Source: Larix sibirica (taxonomy: Eukaryota; Streptophyta; Pinopsida; Pinales; Pinaceae). From it: DNA of 10,746 nt. How positions within the stretch are numbered: position 1 is the first letter of the stretch; every line of letters begins with the position of its first letter. A program made the translations under genes and the position numbers. The stretch is from positions 111,126 to 121,871 of the forward strand of contig NWUY0300002858.1 of NCBI GenBank assembly GCA_004151065.3, given 5' to 3'. Of the stretch, positions 6,994 to 10,746 are shown one piece after another. Below the pieces are notes generated by a model. The model did no database searches. It worked only from the letters and a program-made list of their open reading frames with translations, and was not told where the DNA came from.

Positions 6994-8815
6994 GCTGTAT
7001 TAAATTACTTTTAGGGTAATATGCAAGCATGATATGGTGTATAAAAACTTTTTCAAAAAGTAATTAGGGGCTTAATTGTCTCTTGAAGATTATCGAAACA
7101 TTGAGAAACAAAATCAGAAACACAGTTCTCGGTGCACAAGTAGTTATGTGTCAATGACTGTTTATAAATAGGTCAGATGTATTCTATGCATGCACACACA
7201 TATAATTGTATATACAAATGTGTACATCTACAACTACTACATATGTACATGTATGGAGATTTCTATGTAATTGTTAATCACAACTATAAAATTATGTGAT
7301 GTATATATATGGATGTGTGCATCTGCACATCTCCTTACACGTATTACATATCCTTGTAGAGATGTGTTTATGCATGCTAACAAATATGTTATGTAATATG
7401 TATGTGATGTTTCTAGAAGCAAAATGTAAAATAGGAAAGGGGTTTGTATTGTGAAGTGATAAAACTCCGCTTTTGGAAGAAGAAATATTTTAGGGTTTTT
7501 CAAAACATATGCAAGAACTAGTAATTTTTAACAATAAAAAATACATCATTCAAATTTCCATAAGTACAAAAATATGTCATATTTCATAATTAAAACTAGG
7601 TAATCCTCAATATCATATTCATAATAAAATCATTATGTTAGTGCCAAATATTCATTGATAAGTTCATGAATCTACAAGCCTACAAATAAACTGAAATTTT
7701 AATTCATCTATGTCATTGTTTGCTCATTTATGTCATCTATGTCAAAGTTGAGCCAAAGGCATTACTTTGACCATGATTATTATTATTGTGATTGGAGCCT
7801 TCTAACACATCTCTTATTCAAATGCAAAACTACAAATGTAGCTCATCAACCATCATTTGGAGAAACACCATACTCCCACATCCCAGTGGGTTCAACAAGG
7901 TACTCTAGTCGTTAAATTGGTGGATATTTGAGTGAGCATATGCCAAATGTTGAGTAGGTGATTTTGTTTCACATAATAGATAAGCAAATGCTCATTGTAG
8001 TTTCATTCACATTTTGATGAACTATTCACTCAAAGTGAAATGTACATAGTATAATTAACATTTAATAATAATAATGTGAACAAGAAACATACATAAAAAT
8101 TTAAATTTTATAATATAAAATTCAAAAGTGGTTTAGAATTACTTGTCAAAGCACAACAATAGCCATAACAAACCACGACAATGTTGGCTCCATATTCCTT
8201 CGAAAAGTCTATAGACCCAAGTCCCATATGGTTATATAAACAATCCATGATTGAAAAGTAGCTCTTTAATCTCATATATTTCCGCAAATCAACATATAGC
8301 ATGACCATCATGGTTGTAACACCTATTGACAATATTGTTCTAATTTTGCATGACCTCTACACCATTTGGTTTCTAATGAATCCATTTTGTTTTTTGTAAA
8401 AATGCTACTGAATAAAGAGGGTTGTGAAGCATCTTCCCCAGTCCCAAGCGTGGTTGTCATTGTCAAACATGCAAAGGCCATGCACAACAAAAGCAATCAT
8501 GTTCACTATGTTAATCGCTTGCCTCTATAATTCCTACACCTTCCACCTTTGCCACTCAAGGGACACTAGCATATCTCTAAGTGGTTTGACATAATTTTAA
8601 GAGATGTTGCAACACTAACATGGAAGCAAATCTAGGCTTTGTACATTAATGGAAATGCAAGGTAGAAGATTCCTATAAGTTGTCATAGATGCTTCATGAT
8701 TAAAAATATAACTTCGTATTCACGACACTAGAATTAATTCTTCTATAGGACTTTGTAACCATTGCACTGTATGTGCATTCTATTTGTTCACTTGTATAAA
8801 TATGTAAATCATTAT
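6994..8815. other. AT-rich region with simple-sequence stretches, no supportable gene
   Basis: Between about 7185 and 7420 the sequence is dominated by TG, CA and TA steps (CACACATATA, GTATATATATGG, ACATATGTACATG), which create many chance palindromes. One of them is CACATCTC (7326-7333) with GAGATGTG (7359-7366). The minus-strand open frames at 7503-7237 and 8332-8108 begin without convincing starts and match no family I recognise. Minus-strand 8600-8340 has peptide-like pieces broken by stops, so very old transposon coding DNA is possible but unproven. No tRNA or other RNA gene was seen. Confidence 0.35.
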
Positions 8816-9074
8816 GGATTTTTATAGTGGTCATCTTTGCTTGTGATTGGTCTTGTTGTATTCAACCAAATGGTAAGCACCCACACACATAAGTAATCTT
8901 GAAAGACAAAAGGAATGAGTCAAATGCATTCAAATGCTTATTATTAATCTTGGAAGTATATTTGTACATTATGATAAGAGGTTGGAGCGGTTACACCCAC
9001 TTCAATTTCTCTTCTAATTAGAGTAATTAACACAAGTTAGTGATGACGATTAAGGGCTCGAAGGGTCCCTAACA
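8816..9074 (-). mobile_element. LTR-like start (5' part) of a retroelement, minus strand
   Basis: Read on the minus strand, a purine-rich tract GGGGTGGGGGAGG (complement of 9075-9087) runs directly into TGTTAGGGACCC at 9074-9063. This is the usual junction of polypurine tract and 3' LTR in plant LTR retroelements. About 250 nt into the LTR is a TATAAAAA string (complement of 8819-8826), a plausible U3 promoter. The internal side (right of 9087) has a frame reading CSLRDKEEFWGGGGVRD across the tract, which resembles the tail often seen before the polypurine tract. The far LTR end and target-site duplication could not be placed, so the left limit given is only the TATA position. Confidence 0.4.
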
Positions 9075-9087
9075 CCTCCCCCACCCC
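9075..9087 (-). other. Candidate polypurine tract
   Basis: The + strand CCTCCCCCACCCC is the complement of GGGGTGGGGGAGG, thirteen bases with one pyrimidine, directly next to a TG that opens an LTR-like sequence. Such tracts prime plus-strand DNA synthesis in LTR retroelements. Confidence 0.45.
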
Positions 9088-9463
9088 AAAACTCTTCTTT
9101 GTCCCGAAGAGAACAAGTATGCAAAATACAACCGTAAGTTGTAATTCTTCAACATCCACCTTCAATCTGGTAGTAGTGGGTTGAAATCTCACCCTCTCAC
9201 AAAGGAAGTCGACTACCCTTGCAAGGAAATCTCTTGGCTTAAAGCCTCACCATTTAATCATCTGTCTAACACTCTTGGCTCACGGACTCCAGGAATAGGT
9301 CTTTTGGCTCTTCGACTTTCTGTACCATTTCTCTGCTTTCTACTTCCGAAGTCACAACTCATGAACTGCTCTGCAATTCCGCATCGAGGGGCTCGATCAG
9401 TTCAGGTGTTCTTTGTGCTTCAAAACTTTTAAAAGTAGAGTCACTTTATGAGTATACATAACT
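9088..9463. other. Interior next to the LTR-like start, no clear coding
   Basis: Less AT-rich than its neighbours. A plus-strand frame is open between about 9181 and 9432 but has no recognisable domain. On the minus strand, expected for the retroelement interior, stops are frequent and no integrase, RNase H or chromodomain motif was seen. A decayed or non-autonomous element is possible. Confidence 0.3.
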
Positions 9464-10177
9464 GAGTCGAAAATTTATCAATCATTATATTTTGATAACC
9501 GACTTAAATGACTCGACCATACTATGAGGGTCGACCAATTCATTGTTGAATTGGTCCAACTAGGCTTAGAACTCATCAACCATATTTTAATATTTTCAAA
9601 AATTAGAAATGCTTTTACTTCGACCAAGAAAGACAATATCAACTAAAATTTTAAATAACGACCATAATACAAATACAAGGACCGACTATTTTACATCGAC
9701 TTAATAAATATCGTAAAGCATAGGCCATAACTTGCCAAAAAATAATGAGCCAAGAATTATTGACGCATTGTACTATTGATCACCAAAGCAGGCATTAAAA
9801 ATAAAAGAATAGACCGCACATACTCTAATCGTCGACTGAAGTAAAAAGACGTCGCCCAACCCAGAGCAGATGGACAATAGATGAATTGAAGTCGACTATG
9901 GGAGTCGGTCAACTAATTTAGAATATTTTTAATACCGACAACCCTTCCTCTTTACACAGTTTCGATGATGGCTGAGAGTCGATAGTTCAAGTTCTTGGTC
10001 ATCGATGAACAACAGTCGGTGGACATCAGTCGAGGCCGACGAGATACCTTCCCAATTCTAAAATACTTGTGCATACTCAATATCATGCATATCATACAAA
10101 CCTAATCATCTTCAAGTCTCCGTATAGATCGTTGATCGTTTTCAACACCATCTTAGCTTTCAAATTGACTGATCCCG
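9464..10177. promoter_or_regulatory. CGAC/GTCG-rich stretch with six RCCGAC (DRE/CRT) cores
   Basis: CGAC or GTCG recurs about twenty times here, while the rest of the window is poor in CG. The plant dehydration-responsive core RCCGAC appears six times: plus strand at 9498-9503, 9681-9686, 9934-9939 and 10035-10040, minus strand (GTCGGT) at 9904-9909 and 10015-10020. Full GTCGAC palindromes are also present (for example near 9530, 9833 and 9892). In plants RCCGAC is bound by DREB/CBF factors under cold or drought. No gene start lies within the window for these sites to drive, so a regulatory role is inference and the motif may simply belong to a repeat. Confidence 0.3.
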
Positions 10178-10317
10178 ACTAATTTGAATTCAATGGTAAT
10201 TCTTCATCGATTATATAGGTTGTTGATGACACTTTCTTGCAAAAGTGATCGAATGGGAACTTGGATCGTCATGCAATCCCATCTCTTTTATGACTTAACT
10301 AGTCCTTTAAAAAAATG

Positions 10318-10498
10318 ATTAAATAATTGGTAGTTGCTCTAGCTGGTTTCCCTTGGATTGGTAGTCGATGCCCACATATAGATTATTGATGTTTGACAGA
10401 TTGTGGTCATTAAATAATTGGTAGTTACTCCAGCTGGTTTCCCTTGGATTGGTAGTCGATGCCCACACATAGATTATTGATGTTTGACAGATTGTGGT
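10318..10498. repeat. Two tandem copies of a 91-bp unit
   Basis: Positions 10318-10408 and 10409-10498 match with three visible substitutions, near unit positions 19, 23 and 61. The unit starts ATTAAATAATTGGTAGTT and ends GACAGATTGTGGT. The long minus-strand open frame here only reflects the duplicated DNA, whose peptide repeats (YVGID/YVWAS then Y/TQSKGNQLEQ-like) follow the repeat exactly. Non-coding is more likely. Confidence 0.9.
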
Positions 10499-10514
10499 AA
10501 GCCATAGATTATAG

Positions 10515-10566
10515 ATTAGAGTAATTAACACTCTCATCACTNAAAATGCAAGAAGATACCCCAACA
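10515..10566 (-). mobile_element. Second LTR-like start, related to the one at 9074
   Basis: On the minus strand TGTTGGGGTATC starts at 10566. The 17-mer ATTAGAGTAATTAACAC (+ strand 10515-10531) is also found at 9017-9033. It lies 35 bases inside this start and 41 bases inside the TGTTAGGG start at 9074, so both look like the same kind of LTR edge. There is no polypurine tract next to this one and an N at 10542 blurs the comparison. Confidence 0.3.
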
Positions 10567-10746
10567 CCATTCACAAAACGTGAGGAAGCTCGTAGAGGGT
10601 TTTTCCAGGGAAGAAATATATAGAACAAAACTGTGAGAAAGTGATCAATTTAGGCCAAGTTGCCCAACAGAGATAAGGATAAAGTATAAACATAATACAT
10701 GTTCACACATATTGACTAGACTAAATCTTATCATTGGACCAACAAA
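10567..10746. other. Right-edge region
   Basis: Contains AGAGGGTTTTTCCAGGGAAG followed by AT-rich sequence. No coding, RNA or repeat assignment can be supported before the window ends. Confidence 0.3.

Noticed and set aside
7185-7420. Apparent inverted repeats with ATGCATGC ends and CACATCTC/GAGATGTG arms
   Set aside because: The stretch is low-complexity TG/CA/TA sequence in which such palindromes arise easily, and the arms do not align continuously.
8108-8332. Minus-strand open frame with a protein-like look
   Set aside because: No recognisable domain or supported start, and neighbouring sequence in that orientation is broken by stops. Too weak to call a gene.
1-10746. Bacterial-type operon, CRISPR array, phage or defence system
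   Set aside because: There are no regularly spaced repeats, ribosome-binding sites or dense gene packing. A spliced plant exon and transposon remains show this is eukaryotic nuclear DNA.

Overview
The window looks like nuclear DNA of a seed plant from a repeat-rich, AT-rich genome, possibly a gymnosperm; the species call is inference. The anchor is one clear exon at 4626-4883. It encodes the C-terminal part of the plastid riboflavin-biosynthesis enzyme RIBA (GTP cyclohydrolase II domain), preceded by a normal plant 3' splice site. No other RIBA exon could be found. The gene must therefore have a last intron longer than about 4 kb running off the left edge, or this is a detached exon copy. Two single N bases (1721 and 10542) suggest a draft assembly.

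Layout: the left end (about 408-1553, perhaps starting earlier) is a decayed coiled-coil coding sequence on the + strand. It stays in one frame for about 1.1 kb but carries several nonsense codons, all explainable as C-to-T changes. Next, on the minus strand, 2117-1866 is a BED-type zinc-finger fragment of a hAT-like transposase or a domesticated relative. A cluster of GYGATAA motifs and short palindromes lies 400-500 bp upstream of it. From about 2670 to 4625 the sequence is non-coding in appearance (intron or intergenic), apart from one unexplained open frame at 3839-4321.

Downstream of the RIBA stop codon lies a diverged tandem duplication of about 0.4 kb (4992-5436 and 5441-5845) with a nested perfect 32-bp duplication in the first copy, followed by a 40-bp tandem pair. 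Two compact inverted-repeat (foldback or MITE-like) structures follow at 6174-6303 and 6822-6993. From about 7000 to 8800 the sequence is AT-rich with simple TG/CA/TA stretches and no supportable gene.

The right end (8800-10566) resembles remains of LTR retroelements on the minus strand: a purine-rich tract directly followed by a TGTTAGGG LTR-like start at 9074, and a second TGTTGGGG start at 10566 with a shared 17-mer at nearly the same distance. Between them is a stretch unusually rich in CGAC/GTCG, including six DRE/CRT-type RCCGAC cores, and a 91-bp tandem pair. Overall this is one housekeeping-gene exon embedded in layered, mostly dead transposon DNA. I see no bacterial-type operon, CRISPR array, tRNA or rRNA, and nothing that amounts to a convincing new multi-gene system.
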